Assembly: GCA_017886375.1 (NCBI GenBank) | Contig: JAGGNB010000113.1 | Coordinates: 51,867-115,866 of the forward strand | Length of the DNA: 64,000 bases | From: Octadecabacter sp. | GTDB lineage: Bacteria > Pseudomonadota > Alphaproteobacteria > Rhodobacterales > Rhodobacteraceae | Direction: 5' to 3' | Shown: positions 29,742 to 41,320 of the stretch, piece by piece | Layout: every line of letters starts with the position of its first letter | Position numbering within the stretch: position 1 is the stretch's first letter | The notes under the pieces: generated by a model | The model's database searches: none | What the model saw: the letters and a program-made list of their open reading frames with translations, nothing else | What the model was told of the DNA's origin: nothing | Program-made: the position numbers and the translations under genes

Positions 29742-30787
29742 AGACTGGGCGAATAAATTTCAGGGCGGCAGCCTTAGGGCTGTCGGTGATCGCGCCACCA
29801 TTTTTCTGGACTGAGGCGGCAATGGCCAACCCGACCTATCAACTTTTACAATTCGGTGATCTGAACGGCTGGGCCGAAGACGATCATCAGGCGGCGTTTG
29901 ACGTGTTCCTGTCCACCTGTGGCGATATGCGCGACCCCGCGTGGGCAACGATTTGCGATGTGGCGCGCCAAGGCCAAGAGGCGCGCGATTTCTTCGAACG
30001 TTTTTTCACGCCCGTTCTGATTGATGATGGCCAAGACCCACTGTTTACGGGCTACTACGAACCTGAACTGCGCGGATCGATGACCCGTGGTGGCCCCTAC
30101 CAGTACCCGCTTTACAGATTACCCCCCAATTCAGGTGAGTTCTCGCGTCGTGAGATTGAGGAGACCAACGCCTTTGAAGGGCGTGGACTTGAGATTGTTT
30201 GGATCGATGATCCGGTCGATGTGTTTTTCTTGCAAGTTCAGGGATCAGGCCGCGTTGTGCTTGATACGGGGGGCGGTATTCGCGTCGGATATGGCGGTGC
30301 GAACGGGCGTGAATATTCATCAATCGGATTGGAACTGGTGCGCCGCGGTGTCTATCAATCCCATCAGGTGTCCGCTGATGTGATCCGCAATTGGGTCCGC
30401 AATAATGGAGAAGAGGGTCGTCAGCTTTTGTGGGCGAACGACAGTTATGTCTTCTTTCGTGAGGTCAACGAAGTACCTGCGCATATGGGACCGCTTGGGG
30501 CGATGAACCGATCTGTCACCACAATGAGAACCGTTGCGATTGATCCGGCCTTTGTTCCGCTGGGCGCACCTGTCTGGATTGAAAAGGACGGCGCTGACCC
30601 GCTGAACCGTTTGATGGTCGCGCAAGACACGGGGTCGGCGATCAAGGGATCACAACGGGCTGATATTTTCTTTGGAACGGGGGACGTCGCTGGGCGTGAT
30701 GCGGGCCGCATAAGGGACGATGGTCGGCTGGTTATTTTGATGCCGATTCAAAGTGCGTATGCGCTATTGCCAGATGTGATCGAATGA
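29738..30787 (+). CDS. mltA: Membrane-bound lytic murein transglycosylase A (MltA)
   Basis: FTGYYEPELRGS, FFLQVQGSGRV, MVAQDTGSAIKGSQRADIFFGTG. Confidence 0.93.
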   Translation: MKTGRINFRAAALGLSVIAPPFFWTEAAMANPTYQLLQFGDLNGWAEDDHQAAFDVFLSTCGDMRDPAWATICDVARQGQEARDFFERFFTPVLIDDGQDPLFTGYYEPELRGSMTRGGPYQYPLYRLPPNSGEFSRREIEETNAFEGRGLEIVWIDDPVDVFFLQVQGSGRVVLDTGGGIRVGYGGANGREYSSIGLELVRRGVYQSHQVSADVIRNWVRNNGEEGRQLLWANDSYVFFREVNEVPAHMGPLGAMNRSVTTMRTVAIDPAFVPLGAPVWIEKDGADPLNRLMVAQDTGSAIKGSQRADIFFGTGDVAGRDAGRIRDDGRLVILMPIQSAYALLPDVIE

Positions 30788-31374
30788 AAAAGCCTCGGCA
30801 TGTGTCAGCTGAGGAACGGGCATTGTGGGACGTTGTGGCGAAGCGGACCGAACCGCTTCACAAGCCAGCGGCGAAACTGATTCGCGCGGCACCCCGAAAA
30901 CCTGATCCGCAGCCAAGTCAGACCAAGCCTCGGCCCATTCCGGCATTCAGAATTGGTGCTGTTGTTGACCACCGCGCGGATCATGATCTGTTGCCATCGC
31001 TTGGCCAACAGATCAGGGCGGCACCGGTTCAAATGGATCAAAAGGCGTTTGGTCGGCTCCGTCGTGGCAAGCTAAAGCCAGAAGCGAGGGTTGATCTACA
31101 TGGAATGACCCTTGCCCAGGCGCATCCGGTTTTGACGGGATTTATCCTGCGGTCTGCGGGCGCTGGGCATCGGCTGGTGTTGGTCATCACCGGCAAGGGC
31201 AAGCACCGCGATGATGGAGGCCCGATCCCGACGCGGTTTGGTGTGTTGCGCCATCAAGTACCGCAATGGTTGGCGATGGCGCCGCTGGGGGGGTTGGTGA
31301 TGCAGATCACTGAAAGCCACATTCGCCATGGCGGGCAGGGCGCCTATTACGTCTACTTACGCCGCACCCGTTGA
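30784..31374 (+). CDS. Smr/MutS2-C-terminal domain protein
   Basis: VDLHGMTLAQAHPVLTGFI and LVITGKGKHRDDGGPIPTRFG Smr motifs. Confidence 0.88.
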   Translation: MKKPRHVSAEERALWDVVAKRTEPLHKPAAKLIRAAPRKPDPQPSQTKPRPIPAFRIGAVVDHRADHDLLPSLGQQIRAAPVQMDQKAFGRLRRGKLKPEARVDLHGMTLAQAHPVLTGFILRSAGAGHRLVLVITGKGKHRDDGGPIPTRFGVLRHQVPQWLAMAPLGGLVMQITESHIRHGGQGAYYVYLRRTR

Positions 31375-32601
31375 TCGCCGAACGACTGAAACTGGGTAAA
31401 GCAACAAAATGGCGGCGATGAAAAACGTCGCTGCATATCCTAACATTTGCTGTTCGAAGCCGACGCCTTGGTCGATGAGCCAACCACTGACACCCGGCCC
31501 AAGTGCGGACCCAAGTACCATCAAAGCGGCCGTTGCGGCCTTGATGGAGCCAAGGTGCAACGTGCCAAAAAATTCTGCCCAGCACGCATTCAGCAACGTC
31601 GCCTGACCGCCGCCAGCCGCGCCCATGAGGATCAAAGCGAGGGCTGTCCAGCCGAGGCTTGGCGCGTACCAATGCAGGATGAATGCGAATATATAGGGGA
31701 TCAAATAAAACGGCAGGAGCCTAACCGCCCCGATCCGATCCACGGCCCAGCCGTAAAAGATCGTCGAAAACAGAAGGGTGATGGTGCCCAGTGGAAAGAC
31801 CGCAACAAGGGCCAGATGTGAATACCCTTTGATTTCAGCGAAATGAACTTGGTGGAACCAGAACGCGGTGCCGAAACCGGAAAATGACATGACCGCAGGG
31901 GCCATCGCCCAGAATATCGGATGGCGCAGAACGTCGGCGCGGGTCCAGTGTTTCCCGTAAAGTCCAGTAGATTGATCGTCTTGCGCAACTGACTGTGGGG
32001 TGCGTTCAAGGCGCAGCAGACGCATTAGGGCAGGGGCCATGGCAAAACAAAAGAGGGCGCAACCGATCCAGATATAATGCCAATCAATGTAGGATTTCAG
32101 CCAAACCATAATCAGGGGCAGTGCCGCTTCAGCCAGCATGAACCCCATCGCAGCAACGGCCAAGGCGCGGCCGCGTGTGGCGATAAACCAGCGCGCCATG
32201 GCCACGGTCGCCACATGCGTTGTCATCCCTTGGCCAAAAAAGCGAAGCGTAAATACGACGAGAGGCAGAAGGGCGGCAAGCGGATTGAGCGCCATAAGCA
32301 CACAAGACAGCCCAAGCAGCAGAATAACCGTGATGCCAAGTTGTCGAACGCGGAACCGATCAGCGAGGCCGCCTGCAAACACCATGACTGCCGCTGATGC
32401 ACCAGTGCCGATCATATAAATCAGGCCCCAGTCGCCGTTGCTCAGCCCGTATTCAGCCCGTATTTCACCGCCGAAGATCGAGATGAAGAAAGTCTGTCCG
32501 AAGCTTGAGAGAAACGACAGCAACGCGCCCGTCGCAAGGAAGGGCGCGTTCTCGCGGATGAAGGAAATGTATCCGGTGTCGTGAATAATTCTTGTGGTCA
32601 T
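31357..32601 (-). CDS. MFS transporter
   Basis: ORF 414 aa with about 12 hydrophobic segments; YMIGTGASAAVMVFAGGLADRFRVRQ. Confidence 0.85.
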   Translation of the reverse strand: MTTRIIHDTGYISFIRENAPFLATGALLSFLSSFGQTFFISIFGGEIRAEYGLSNGDWGLIYMIGTGASAAVMVFAGGLADRFRVRQLGITVILLLGLSCVLMALNPLAALLPLVVFTLRFFGQGMTTHVATVAMARWFIATRGRALAVAAMGFMLAEAALPLIMVWLKSYIDWHYIWIGCALFCFAMAPALMRLLRLERTPQSVAQDDQSTGLYGKHWTRADVLRHPIFWAMAPAVMSFSGFGTAFWFHQVHFAEIKGYSHLALVAVFPLGTITLLFSTIFYGWAVDRIGAVRLLPFYLIPYIFAFILHWYAPSLGWTALALILMGAAGGGQATLLNACWAEFFGTLHLGSIKAATAALMVLGSALGPGVSGWLIDQGVGFEQQMLGYAATFFIAAILLLYPVSVVRRSTGAA

Positions 32602-32638
32602 GGGGTCTTATTGGCCGAAAGCCCACAACTGGAAAGCG

Positions 32639-33943
32639 CTAAAGCACGTACCGGCTTAAGTCGGTGGACCGCGCAAGTGCGCCAAGGTGTTCTTCGACAA
32701 AGGCAGCGTTGACTTCGATTTCATCACCGCCACGGTCTGGTGCGTTGAACGACAGATCCTCAAACACGCGTTCCATCACGGTATAGAGACGACGCGCACC
32801 GATATTTTCGATGCTTTCATTCACCTCAGCCGCGATGCGCGCGAGGGCGGCAATGCCATCTTCGCTGAATGACACGGTGACTTCTTCGGTGCCCATGAGT
32901 GCGGTGTACTGGCGGGTCAGGGCATTGTCAGTTTCTGTCAGGATACGGACAAAATCGTGTTCAGTCAGTGCCCGCAGTTCGACACGGATCGGCAGGCGAC
33001 CCTGTAGTTCGGGCAACAGATCGGATGGTTTGGCGATGTGAAACGCGCCCGAGGCGATGAACAGGATATGGTCGGTTTTTACCGATCCGTGTTTCGTGCT
33101 GACGGTCGTGCCTTCGATCAGTGGCAGCAAATCACGCTGCACGCCTTCGCGGGACACATCCGCGCCACGTGCGTCGGCATTGCGACAGACTTTGTCGATC
33201 TCATCCAGAAAGACGATGCCGTTTTGTTCAACTGACTCGAGTGCGATTTTCGTGACGGTTTCATCGTCCAGCAGTTTGTCCGCTTCGTCCGCGACCAACA
33301 ACGCGTAGCTTTCCGAAACGGTCACGCGTTTCTTGACGGTGCGCGCGCCGAATGCTTTGCCAAACATCGCGCCGAGGTCCATGCCGCCCATACCAGGGGG
33401 CTGGCCGGGGATTTCCATGCCACCCATCGGGTTGGAATTGTCGGCGAGTTCAAGTTCGATGATGGTATTGTCCAACTCACCAGTCTTGAGCTTCTTGCGA
33501 AACATATCGCGGGTTCCTTCGCGGGCGTCTGTCCCTGCGATGGCATCAATCACGCGGGCTTCGGCAGCTTCCTGCGCTTTTTGTTTCACGTCTTCGCGCA
33601 TGTAGTCACGGGTTTCGACAATAGCAGATTCAACCAGATCGCGGATGATCTGTTCAACGTCGCGACCGACATAGCCCACTTCGGTGAATTTGGTTGCTTC
33701 GATTTTGATGAATGGCGCGCGGGCCAGTTTTGCCAAGCGGCGCGAAATTTCAGTTTTGCCAACGCCTGTCGGTCCGATCATGAGGATGTTCTTGGGGTAG
33801 ACTTCGTCGCGCAGATCGTCGCCCAGTTGTTTGCGCCGCCAGCGATTGCGCAGCGCCACGGCAACGGCGCGTTTTGCGTCAGATTGGCCGATGATAAACC
33901 GGTCGAGTTCGGATACGATTTCGCGGGGGGTCAGGTCAGTCAT
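32639..33943 (-). CDS. hslU: ATP-dependent protease ATPase subunit HslU
   Basis: [56 protein letters not shown]. Confidence 0.97.
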   Translation of the reverse strand: MTDLTPREIVSELDRFIIGQSDAKRAVAVALRNRWRRKQLGDDLRDEVYPKNILMIGPTGVGKTEISRRLAKLARAPFIKIEATKFTEVGYVGRDVEQIIRDLVESAIVETRDYMREDVKQKAQEAAEARVIDAIAGTDAREGTRDMFRKKLKTGELDNTIIELELADNSNPMGGMEIPGQPPGMGGMDLGAMFGKAFGARTVKKRVTVSESYALLVADEADKLLDDETVTKIALESVEQNGIVFLDEIDKVCRNADARGADVSREGVQRDLLPLIEGTTVSTKHGSVKTDHILFIASGAFHIAKPSDLLPELQGRLPIRVELRALTEHDFVRILTETDNALTRQYTALMGTEEVTVSFSEDGIAALARIAAEVNESIENIGARRLYTVMERVFEDLSFNAPDRGGDEIEVNAAFVEEHLGALARSTDLSRYVL

Positions 33944-34496
33944 GCTTGATGGTCTCCACGGTGAGATTGCCGTTTGTGTAAACGCAAATGTCAGATGCAA
34001 TGGCCATAGCGCGGCGGGCAATTTCTTCGGCGCTAAAGTCCATATCCATAAGTGCGCGACCAGCGGCGAGGGCAAAGTTGCCGCCCGATCCGATGGCCGT
34101 CACGTCATATTCAGGTTCCAGAACGTCCCCTGCACCGGTGATCACAAGCAGGTCTTTGCCGTCGCTCACGATCAGCATTGCTTCGAGCTTCTGAAGGTAT
34201 TTGTCCGTGCGCCAATCCTTGGCGAGTTCAACTGACGCGCGGGCGAGTTGTCCCGGTGTGGCCTCAAGCTTCTTCTCAAGCCGTTCGAGCAGGGTGAACG
34301 CATCTGCCGTTGATCCTGCAAAACCACAGATCACATCGCTGCCGCCAGCCGTCAGACGCCGCACCTTTCGTGCAGTGCCTTTCATCACGGTCTGGCCAAC
34401 GGACACTTGCCCGTCGCCCGCGATGACAACTTCGCCGCCCTTGCGCACGCCAATGATTGTCGTGCCGTGCCAACCTGGGAATGTGTCGTTCGTCAT
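33936..34496 (-). CDS. hslV: ATP-dependent protease peptidase subunit HslV
   Basis: [40 protein letters not shown]. Confidence 0.97.
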   Translation of the reverse strand: MTNDTFPGWHGTTIIGVRKGGEVVIAGDGQVSVGQTVMKGTARKVRRLTAGGSDVICGFAGSTADAFTLLERLEKKLEATPGQLARASVELAKDWRTDKYLQKLEAMLIVSDGKDLLVITGAGDVLEPEYDVTAIGSGGNFALAAGRALMDMDFSAEEIARRAMAIASDICVYTNGNLTVETIKHD

Positions 34497-34562
34497 GTTG
34501 TGTCCTACCTTTGATTATAAATTATATGGCGGCGCGATGCGGTCGACACAAGGTTGCAACGA

Positions 34563-34591
34563 AAAAGGGCGCCCCGATGGGACGCCCTTTT
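34563..34591 (-). terminator. Rho-independent terminator downstream of trxA
   Basis: AAAAGGGCG / CGCCCTTTT inverted repeat; T-run on the minus strand. Confidence 0.75.
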
Positions 34592-34607
34592 ATACAATTG
34601 AATTGGC

Positions 34608-34928
34608 TTAGATGCCTTCTTCAATCCAGCTTTTCAGCGCGGCTTTCGGGGCTGCGCCAGTTTTGTTGGAGACAACTTCGCCGTCCTTGAAAAGGAACAG
34701 CGCCGGAATGCCGCGCACACCCATTTGGGCGGGGGCGTTGGGGTTTTCGTCAACGTTCACTTTGACGATTTTGATTTTTCCGTCCATCTCAGCCGACAAT
34801 TCTTCGAGCGCTGGGCCGATCTGTTTACAGGGTCCGCACCACTCCGCCCAGAAATCCACGACAACGGGGATGGTGGACTGACGAACTTCGGCGTCAAAGG
34901 TGTCGTCGGTGACTGCTACGGTGGCCAT
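34608..34928 (-). CDS. trxA: Thioredoxin
   Basis: [22 protein letters not shown]; 106 aa. Confidence 0.97.
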   Translation of the reverse strand: MATVAVTDDTFDAEVRQSTIPVVVDFWAEWCGPCKQIGPALEELSAEMDGKIKIVKVNVDENPNAPAQMGVRGIPALFLFKDGEVVSNKTGAAPKAALKSWIEEGI

Positions 34929-34988
34929 TGGCTCTACTCCTCAAGGGGTTTTGTTAGATGCGGAACGTATGATCGCACCAAGGGGGCG

Positions 34989-37900
34989 TCAAGGCGTGGT
35001 CACGCCAATGAGAGCAGCGTCAAGCATCGCATCTGGAAGTTCCGTTGTCGTCCCGGTTTTGGTCCACAAAAGAACCGTGCGAATACGGTGGTTTGGATAG
35101 ATTTGTTTCAACGCATCACGATATGCCGCCATTTGGCGGGCAAGGCCAAGGGGCGTTTTTTCCGGTATTTCTGGAACCACACGATTGGATTTAAAATCGA
35201 CGGCGATGACGTCTGTGTCCGTTATGATCAAACGGTCGATGATGCCGAACATGCGATCCAGCCCAAGGGATGGCAGCGTTGCCGAAATCGGGACTTCGGC
35301 CAGACCAGCCTCAAAGATCCAAGACAGGTTGCTGGCATCAAGCGTTCCAAGCGCCTCTTCGATTAGCTCACCGATATTTGGGATCAGACCCGCATCAGGA
35401 TGGTTTTTGGCAAGTCCTTCGGCGGTACCTAGCCGCATCATTGGGTCCGTTTCCGGCAGAATTTCCAGTAAAAGGTGGATGATGCGCCCCCACGCGAGCG
35501 CCAAATTGGAGGCATCTGTGTGCGTTTCACCTGCCATGATCTTTGTGCCGCCGAGGTCGGACGGGGAAAGGGTCTTTGGACGATCCAGTAGATCGGGAAG
35601 CGCGTCGCCAAACAGTGGCATCACCGTCTCGGCTGCGGGTTCTTGGGCGGTGATAGCCATTGGTCCCGCGTCCCATTCCCAGCGACTAAACCGCTTGATC
35701 GTGCCAAAGGGCGCGGGGTGTTCGACAGCGTCCAGATGGTCGAGCGCGCTTGAAACTGTTCCATGCCAACTGTCTTGTGGTTCTTTCCCGACATCGCCAG
35801 CCGCCGCGATAATGAGCCAATTTTCCGCACGGGTTAGTGCCACATAAAGCAGCCGCCGCCGTTCGCGGTCTTGGGCATCCAGCATGTCGTCTTGTATGTC
35901 CCGCATGACTTGCGGCATCACATCCGATTTGGGCTTCCAGTACACAGGGCCACCCGCCGTCAAAAGATCGCCGCGGACCTCACGCTTGCGTTTGGTTGTG
36001 TCGGGCAGGATCACAATCGGCGCTTCGAGCCCTTTGGCACCATGCACCGTCATCACGCGGATCCGATCGCCAGCAGAATCCATCTGGCGTTTGACAACTA
36101 CGTCTTCGGTTTGCAGCCATGTCAGGAACCCCGTCAGGCTTGGCACCGCTGATTGTTCATAGCCAAGCGCCTGAGACAGCAGCGCATCAATCCCGTCTTC
36201 AGCCTCATGACCGAGCCGCGCAATAAGGTTTCGCCGCCCGCTGTGACGGATCAACAGACGGTTGATCAGATCGTAAGGGCGCAGAAAATCTGCGCGGTTT
36301 CGCAAATCGTGAAGGATCGCCAACGTGTCTTCATGGGTGCCAGAGGTGCGCAATGCCTCCCACAAAGTCTGTCGTTTCTTACGCGGTTGTGCGAGGTCAT
36401 AGAGCTGTTTTTCAGTCCATCCGAACAACGGCGATTTCAGCGCAGCGGCGAGGGACAGATCATCGTCTTGCAGGGCAAGAAATTGCAGCAGAGCCGAGAT
36501 GTCTTTGACAGCAAGTTCACCGCCCAGCTTAAGCCGGTCCGCACCAGCGATATCGAGACCCGCTGTTTTGCACGCCAAGATAATCTCACTGAACAAATCG
36601 GATCGGCGTTGCACGAGGATCAAGACATCCCCTGGTGTGATCTTTCGACGCGACCATCCGGTGTTGTCGGAGTTTTTCACGGGCAACGTTTCATGCGCGA
36701 TCATACGTTTGATCTCAGTTGCGATCTGCGTGGCAAGGACGACCTTGTGGTTAGTCCGCCCCTTTAGGTCGACGGGATCATCCCAATCACGTTCTTCTGG
36801 TTTCTCGGAGGGTTCGATCACTGGCCAGACATCCACGCGCCCTGGCATGGCGTCTTTGAACGCGATGTGTTCGATGTGGTTGCCAAGTCCCTCGGCCATC
36901 TCGCCCTTGAAGGTCTGATCGACCAACTGCAGCACCGCCGCAGAGGACCGGAAGGAATACAGCAGTTCAAGCTTATGGAGCGGCTTTTGGACCTTTTCCA
37001 ATTCACCACTGAAGTGGTCACTCATCCGGTCGAACCCTTCGGGATCAGCACCTTGGAAAGAATAGATCGACTGCTTTTTGTCACCCACAACGAACACGGT
37101 CCGTTCACGGTCAGGGTTCGCGCCGATTCCGGTTGAAAATTCTTGCGTCAGAAGACGCACGATGTCCCATTGATCTGGCGCGGTGTCTTGGGCTTCGTCG
37201 ACCAACACGTGATCGACACCACCATCAAGGCGGAACAGCACCCATTGCGCTACTGCAGGGTCTTCTAACAACGCCTTCGCTTTGCTGATCAGATCGTCAA
37301 AATCCAGTGCTGCACGCTGCGCCTTTTTAGTTTCATAGCCCCGCACAAACGGGGCCGCAAAATCGATCAGGGCGCGCGTTTTTTCGAGAGCGAGCCAACA
37401 CCACCGTGTGTCTCGACCATCCTCAACCCGCTGCATGAGATCATTCAGCTCATCAATGAGATCAGGATTGGCAGTACGAATGGCTTTGGTGGGAAAGCTG
37501 TCAATCTTGGCGCCGTAGGGATTTTTGGCGTCCTTCCCGAACAGAAAGACGTCCTCCATCACGGCCAGAACGGCCATGTCAGGGGGCGTGGTAAAGTCGA
37601 TAGCGTTTAGTTTGATTGCGGCCTTCTGATCGTTGGCGCCCGAGGCGAGGCAGATCGGGATTAGCCTTTGGATCGCATCCAGATCATCAGGTCCAACAAT
37701 TGCGTCTATCAGTCCGCTAAGAGTGAGGCTGGACGGAATGTCGAACGTCTGCGCCAGATCATCTGCGGTTGGTGGTGATAGGAACGCCGATCTGCGCGAT
37801 GTGATGGCCGCCAAGAAATTGCCGACCTCTGCACCTGTGTAATGGCGTGCAAACCCCGCGACTTCATCCGCGTGATTTCCAGTCGCCATCTCATCCAAAA

Positions 37901-38375
37901 CCTCTTCACGCAGCAATTGCGCGGCGCGGTCTTCCATTTCTTTGAACTGCGGGCTGACCTCAGCCTCAAGTGGAAACCGCCGCAGCACCCCCGCGCAGAA
38001 AGAGTGGATCGTCTGGATTTTCAGCCCACCAGGAGTTTCAATCGCGCTGGCAAACAGGGTCCGTGCATTGCTGAGGTAATCGTCATCAATCGCCACGTCT
38101 GTGCCCAGTTCGACCAACTGTTTGTGCAGCGCTGGTTTGGCCATCATCGCCCATTCGCCCAAACGCTGGAACAACCGGTTCTGCATCTCTGACGCGGCGG
38201 CCTTGGTGTAGGTCAGACACAACACGTTCTCAGGGCGGGTTCCGGCCAACAGCAACCGCGCCACGCGGTCGGTCAAAACGCGGGTTTTGCCAGAACCCGC
38301 ATTGGCCGACAGCCATGTGGACCGCGTTGGATCGGCGGCTTCGATCTGGCGTCTGGTTGCGTCGTCGGGGATCAT
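34989..38375 (-). CDS. addA: Double-strand break repair helicase AddA
   Basis: ORF 1128 aa; WLSANAGSGKTRVLTDRVARLLL, VDEAQDTAPDQW, VMTVHGAKGLEAPIVILPDT, C-terminal nuclease VDFKSNR. Confidence 0.95.
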   Translation of the reverse strand: MIPDDATRRQIEAADPTRSTWLSANAGSGKTRVLTDRVARLLLAGTRPENVLCLTYTKAAASEMQNRLFQRLGEWAMMAKPALHKQLVELGTDVAIDDDYLSNARTLFASAIETPGGLKIQTIHSFCAGVLRRFPLEAEVSPQFKEMEDRAAQLLREEVLDEMATGNHADEVAGFARHYTGAEVGNFLAAITSRRSAFLSPPTADDLAQTFDIPSSLTLSGLIDAIVGPDDLDAIQRLIPICLASGANDQKAAIKLNAIDFTTPPDMAVLAVMEDVFLFGKDAKNPYGAKIDSFPTKAIRTANPDLIDELNDLMQRVEDGRDTRWCWLALEKTRALIDFAAPFVRGYETKKAQRAALDFDDLISKAKALLEDPAVAQWVLFRLDGGVDHVLVDEAQDTAPDQWDIVRLLTQEFSTGIGANPDRERTVFVVGDKKQSIYSFQGADPEGFDRMSDHFSGELEKVQKPLHKLELLYSFRSSAAVLQLVDQTFKGEMAEGLGNHIEHIAFKDAMPGRVDVWPVIEPSEKPEERDWDDPVDLKGRTNHKVVLATQIATEIKRMIAHETLPVKNSDNTGWSRRKITPGDVLILVQRRSDLFSEIILACKTAGLDIAGADRLKLGGELAVKDISALLQFLALQDDDLSLAAALKSPLFGWTEKQLYDLAQPRKKRQTLWEALRTSGTHEDTLAILHDLRNRADFLRPYDLINRLLIRHSGRRNLIARLGHEAEDGIDALLSQALGYEQSAVPSLTGFLTWLQTEDVVVKRQMDSAGDRIRVMTVHGAKGLEAPIVILPDTTKRKREVRGDLLTAGGPVYWKPKSDVMPQVMRDIQDDMLDAQDRERRRLLYVALTRAENWLIIAAAGDVGKEPQDSWHGTVSSALDHLDAVEHPAPFGTIKRFSRWEWDAGPMAITAQEPAAETVMPLFGDALPDLLDRPKTLSPSDLGGTKIMAGETHTDASNLALAWGRIIHLLLEILPETDPMMRLGTAEGLAKNHPDAGLIPNIGELIEEALGTLDASNLSWIFEAGLAEVPISATLPSLGLDRMFGIIDRLIITDTDVIAVDFKSNRVVPEIPEKTPLGLARQMAAYRDALKQIYPNHRIRTVLLWTKTGTTTELPDAMLDAALIGVTTP

Positions 38376-41320
38376 GTCATGTCCTGTGCAATAGCGTCGT
38401 GTGTCTCATCCCATTCGCCATACCGCGCAAGGTGGTCGTAGTTGCCCTCAAACGACAGAATCTCGTTCGCGCTACGGGATGTGTATCCTTTGGTTGGGTC
38501 CATCCATTTGGCGATGAGGCCTTCGAAACGCGCCCAGGTTTCGTCTGGGGTTTCATTGTCTAGCGGGGCGGGCTGGTCTTTCAGATCGCTGCCCAAACCA
38601 ATGTAAACTGCGGCTTTGGTACGGACGCGCCCCAGCGCTTTGAATGCGCCGCGTTCGACCATTGCGGCCTCAAGCAGCAGTTGTTTATCAAAGTATTTTT
38701 GTTGTGGCGGGGTGGGGGCCTTGCCAGTTTTGTAGTCATAAATCAGCGCTTCGCCATCATCGGACATGTCGATCCGGTCTGCCGTTCCAGTTAGCGTAAA
38801 AGGCAGGTTTGCCAGCTTCAATTCGCCGCGCATTTCAGTGTCTACATTGGCCGAAAACACGCGGCGCTTCTGTTCTTCAATCAAAAAATGCGGCGTGAAG
38901 GACGCGATACGTGCGAACCAAAGCGCGCGAACAGCAGGCCATGGGCAGTGTTCAATCAGCACATCGGACGCGATGGACAGCAACGCGGCGCGCGCGCCAG
39001 AGTCTGCGGGGTCAATTTTGTCCTTAACGAACCGTTCAAGGACTTTGTGCACGATTGTACCACGCAATGGCGCGTCAGGTGTGTGGGCCAAACTGTCCAG
39101 CGCATTCAGTCCAAGAATTTTGCGGGCGTAGATTGCATAAGGATCGCGGATCAGCGTTTTGATCTGTGTAACTGACAATTGGTCTGGCCGCGCATCAGCT
39201 GGCGGACAGGGTGACGGGCGCGGCGCTGGATCAACGGTCACGGTCGGAGCCGCGATGTTCGCCGCGAGGGTTAGCCAATGCTGTCCGCGTTCCCGCATCG
39301 CCTTAAGATAAGCGGGGCCGCCTTTATCTTCCAAGCCCCCAAGCAAATTTGTCAGGCGGTTGATCCATCGGCTTGGCACTGTTTCGGCTTCGTCAGACCG
39401 CACGGCGCGGCTCAGCACAACTTCGCGCGCGCAGACAGCTTGCTGATAATCGTGCGCGCTAAGGCCGATGCGCCGTTCTGGTAATAACAACCCAGCTTGC
39501 ATCCGCAGCGGGCGGTTGAGCCAAGGGTCAGGGGTGGGGGCCTCGGGCCAAGTGCCTTCGTTGAGGCCCGCAAGGATCACCAGATCGGCCGACTGAACCC
39601 GCGCTTCTAAAGTGCCCCAGATCAGGACCTGCGGGTGGCCATCGTCGCGGTCGCGCACCTCACCACCTGCCAGAACGCTGCCGATGAGCCGGCGATATTC
39701 CCGCGCTGACATCACACCACCCGCGTCCGAATGAGCGCGCAATTCTGACATGACACGCAAGGCTTCGCGTCCGGCTGGTTTCTTCCAAAGCTCACCTGAG
39801 CCATCCAGATTCGGCCCTGCTGAAATTCGCTCAGCGATGTCCAAATGGTGCGTTAAGTGATCGATAAGCGGTTTTTCGTTGGTAGCACATAGCCCCAGCA
39901 GAACGGACCCGACCCATGCAACCCAATCGGCGTGCTCTGGATGGCGATCGGATGTCGCCACCGCCCATTTGGTCAGGCTTTCAGCCGTTGGAAAGGGTGG
40001 CCCGTTTCGCCGCAGGTCCAATTCTAAAGCGTTGGTGCGCAAGGCGTGGGCGCCGCGATCAGGACGGTCTGAATGGCTGAGCGGATGCCGCAACAACACC
40101 AAAAGACGTTCAGCGTCCAGTGGTTCACAGAACAGATCAGCGATATGGCGCAAAAACCGACCCGGTGCCGTAAGTTGCAATGGAAGACCCGCGCTATCGT
40201 CCGGCGTGATGTCCCAACGATCCAGCGCAGCAGTCACCTGTCGTGTCAGCATCCTGTCGGGTGAAATCAGCGCAGCGGTTTGACCATCTTCAACCGCTTG
40301 GCGCAAACGCGCGGCTATTGCATCTGCTTGCGCGCGCGGGGTTGGGGCCTCAATCAAAGTGATGCCATTTGTCGCCTCGCCCAGATCGCCCAGATCGGGG
40401 CCGTCGTTGATCCACTGATGGGTCACTGGTGCAGGCCGCAATGAAAGTGAAATCAGCCCAGTGCGTGCGGCGTTGATGTTGGTGGTGTTGCCCCACTGCT
40501 GGATGTCGGATGGTTGAATGCTGAGCGCGTCGCAGAATGCCTTGAACCGATATTGCGGATGATCCTCACCGCCTTTTTTCTGTTCCATCATATCCCAAAC
40601 ATGGGCTGGCATATCGCAGTCCAGACCGGGCAGAATAACTGCACCTTGTGGCAGCTTCGCGACGGCCTGCATGAACAGGGACGTGGCCCCACGCGATCCG
40701 GTGGAACCCGCCACGATGATTGGATGGTCTGGCGGTGTATCAGCCCAACGGTCTACGAGCGTTTCAATCACAAGACGTTGGCGGCCTTCGCCATCTAACC
40801 GATCATCCGCAAAGAACTGCTGCACCAATTGAATGAATGACAACGCGCGCTGCCAATGCCCTGATTGGTCCGTAACGTCGAGGCCCGCGATTGTTTCAGG
40901 CGCGACACCTTCGCCCTGCATCTCGCTCATCAGTGCGACAAGACTGTCTGCCAAATCAATCGCCGCATCTTGCGATGCAAGGGTCGGGTCCGCATCAATC
41001 AGGCCTTTAACCAGCTGCGCAACTTCAAGCCTGCGACGCAACGGAGCAATGGATGGCGCAATTGCGCGCCCGACGGCGTCTTGTGCAAGATCGGTGACAA
41101 GCCGGATGCGCGGCAACAAAAGCGCGTCGCCTTGGTGAAACAAGGACGTCAGGCGCCGCTGCATGCGACGGGTGTTCACATAAATCACAACGCGGGCCAC
41201 ATCCGCAGGCGACATTGTTTCAAAAGCCGCCCTTAGGCCGTCATAAAGAGCGGTTGAAAAGTCTGCGCCGAGGGGAACCCCATAGACGCGCGGGATTTTC
41301 GTTGGATTAAACATCATCAC
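38372..41320 (-). CDS. addB: Double-strand break repair protein AddB
   Basis: ORF 982 aa upstream of addA; RecB-like nuclease region LTGTADRIDMSDDGEALIYDYKTGKAPT. Confidence 0.94.
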   Translation of the reverse strand: MMMFNPTKIPRVYGVPLGADFSTALYDGLRAAFETMSPADVARVVIYVNTRRMQRRLTSLFHQGDALLLPRIRLVTDLAQDAVGRAIAPSIAPLRRRLEVAQLVKGLIDADPTLASQDAAIDLADSLVALMSEMQGEGVAPETIAGLDVTDQSGHWQRALSFIQLVQQFFADDRLDGEGRQRLVIETLVDRWADTPPDHPIIVAGSTGSRGATSLFMQAVAKLPQGAVILPGLDCDMPAHVWDMMEQKKGGEDHPQYRFKAFCDALSIQPSDIQQWGNTTNINAARTGLISLSLRPAPVTHQWINDGPDLGDLGEATNGITLIEAPTPRAQADAIAARLRQAVEDGQTAALISPDRMLTRQVTAALDRWDITPDDSAGLPLQLTAPGRFLRHIADLFCEPLDAERLLVLLRHPLSHSDRPDRGAHALRTNALELDLRRNGPPFPTAESLTKWAVATSDRHPEHADWVAWVGSVLLGLCATNEKPLIDHLTHHLDIAERISAGPNLDGSGELWKKPAGREALRVMSELRAHSDAGGVMSAREYRRLIGSVLAGGEVRDRDDGHPQVLIWGTLEARVQSADLVILAGLNEGTWPEAPTPDPWLNRPLRMQAGLLLPERRIGLSAHDYQQAVCAREVVLSRAVRSDEAETVPSRWINRLTNLLGGLEDKGGPAYLKAMRERGQHWLTLAANIAAPTVTVDPAPRPSPCPPADARPDQLSVTQIKTLIRDPYAIYARKILGLNALDSLAHTPDAPLRGTIVHKVLERFVKDKIDPADSGARAALLSIASDVLIEHCPWPAVRALWFARIASFTPHFLIEEQKRRVFSANVDTEMRGELKLANLPFTLTGTADRIDMSDDGEALIYDYKTGKAPTPPQQKYFDKQLLLEAAMVERGAFKALGRVRTKAAVYIGLGSDLKDQPAPLDNETPDETWARFEGLIAKWMDPTKGYTSRSANEILSFEGNYDHLARYGEWDETHDAIAQDMT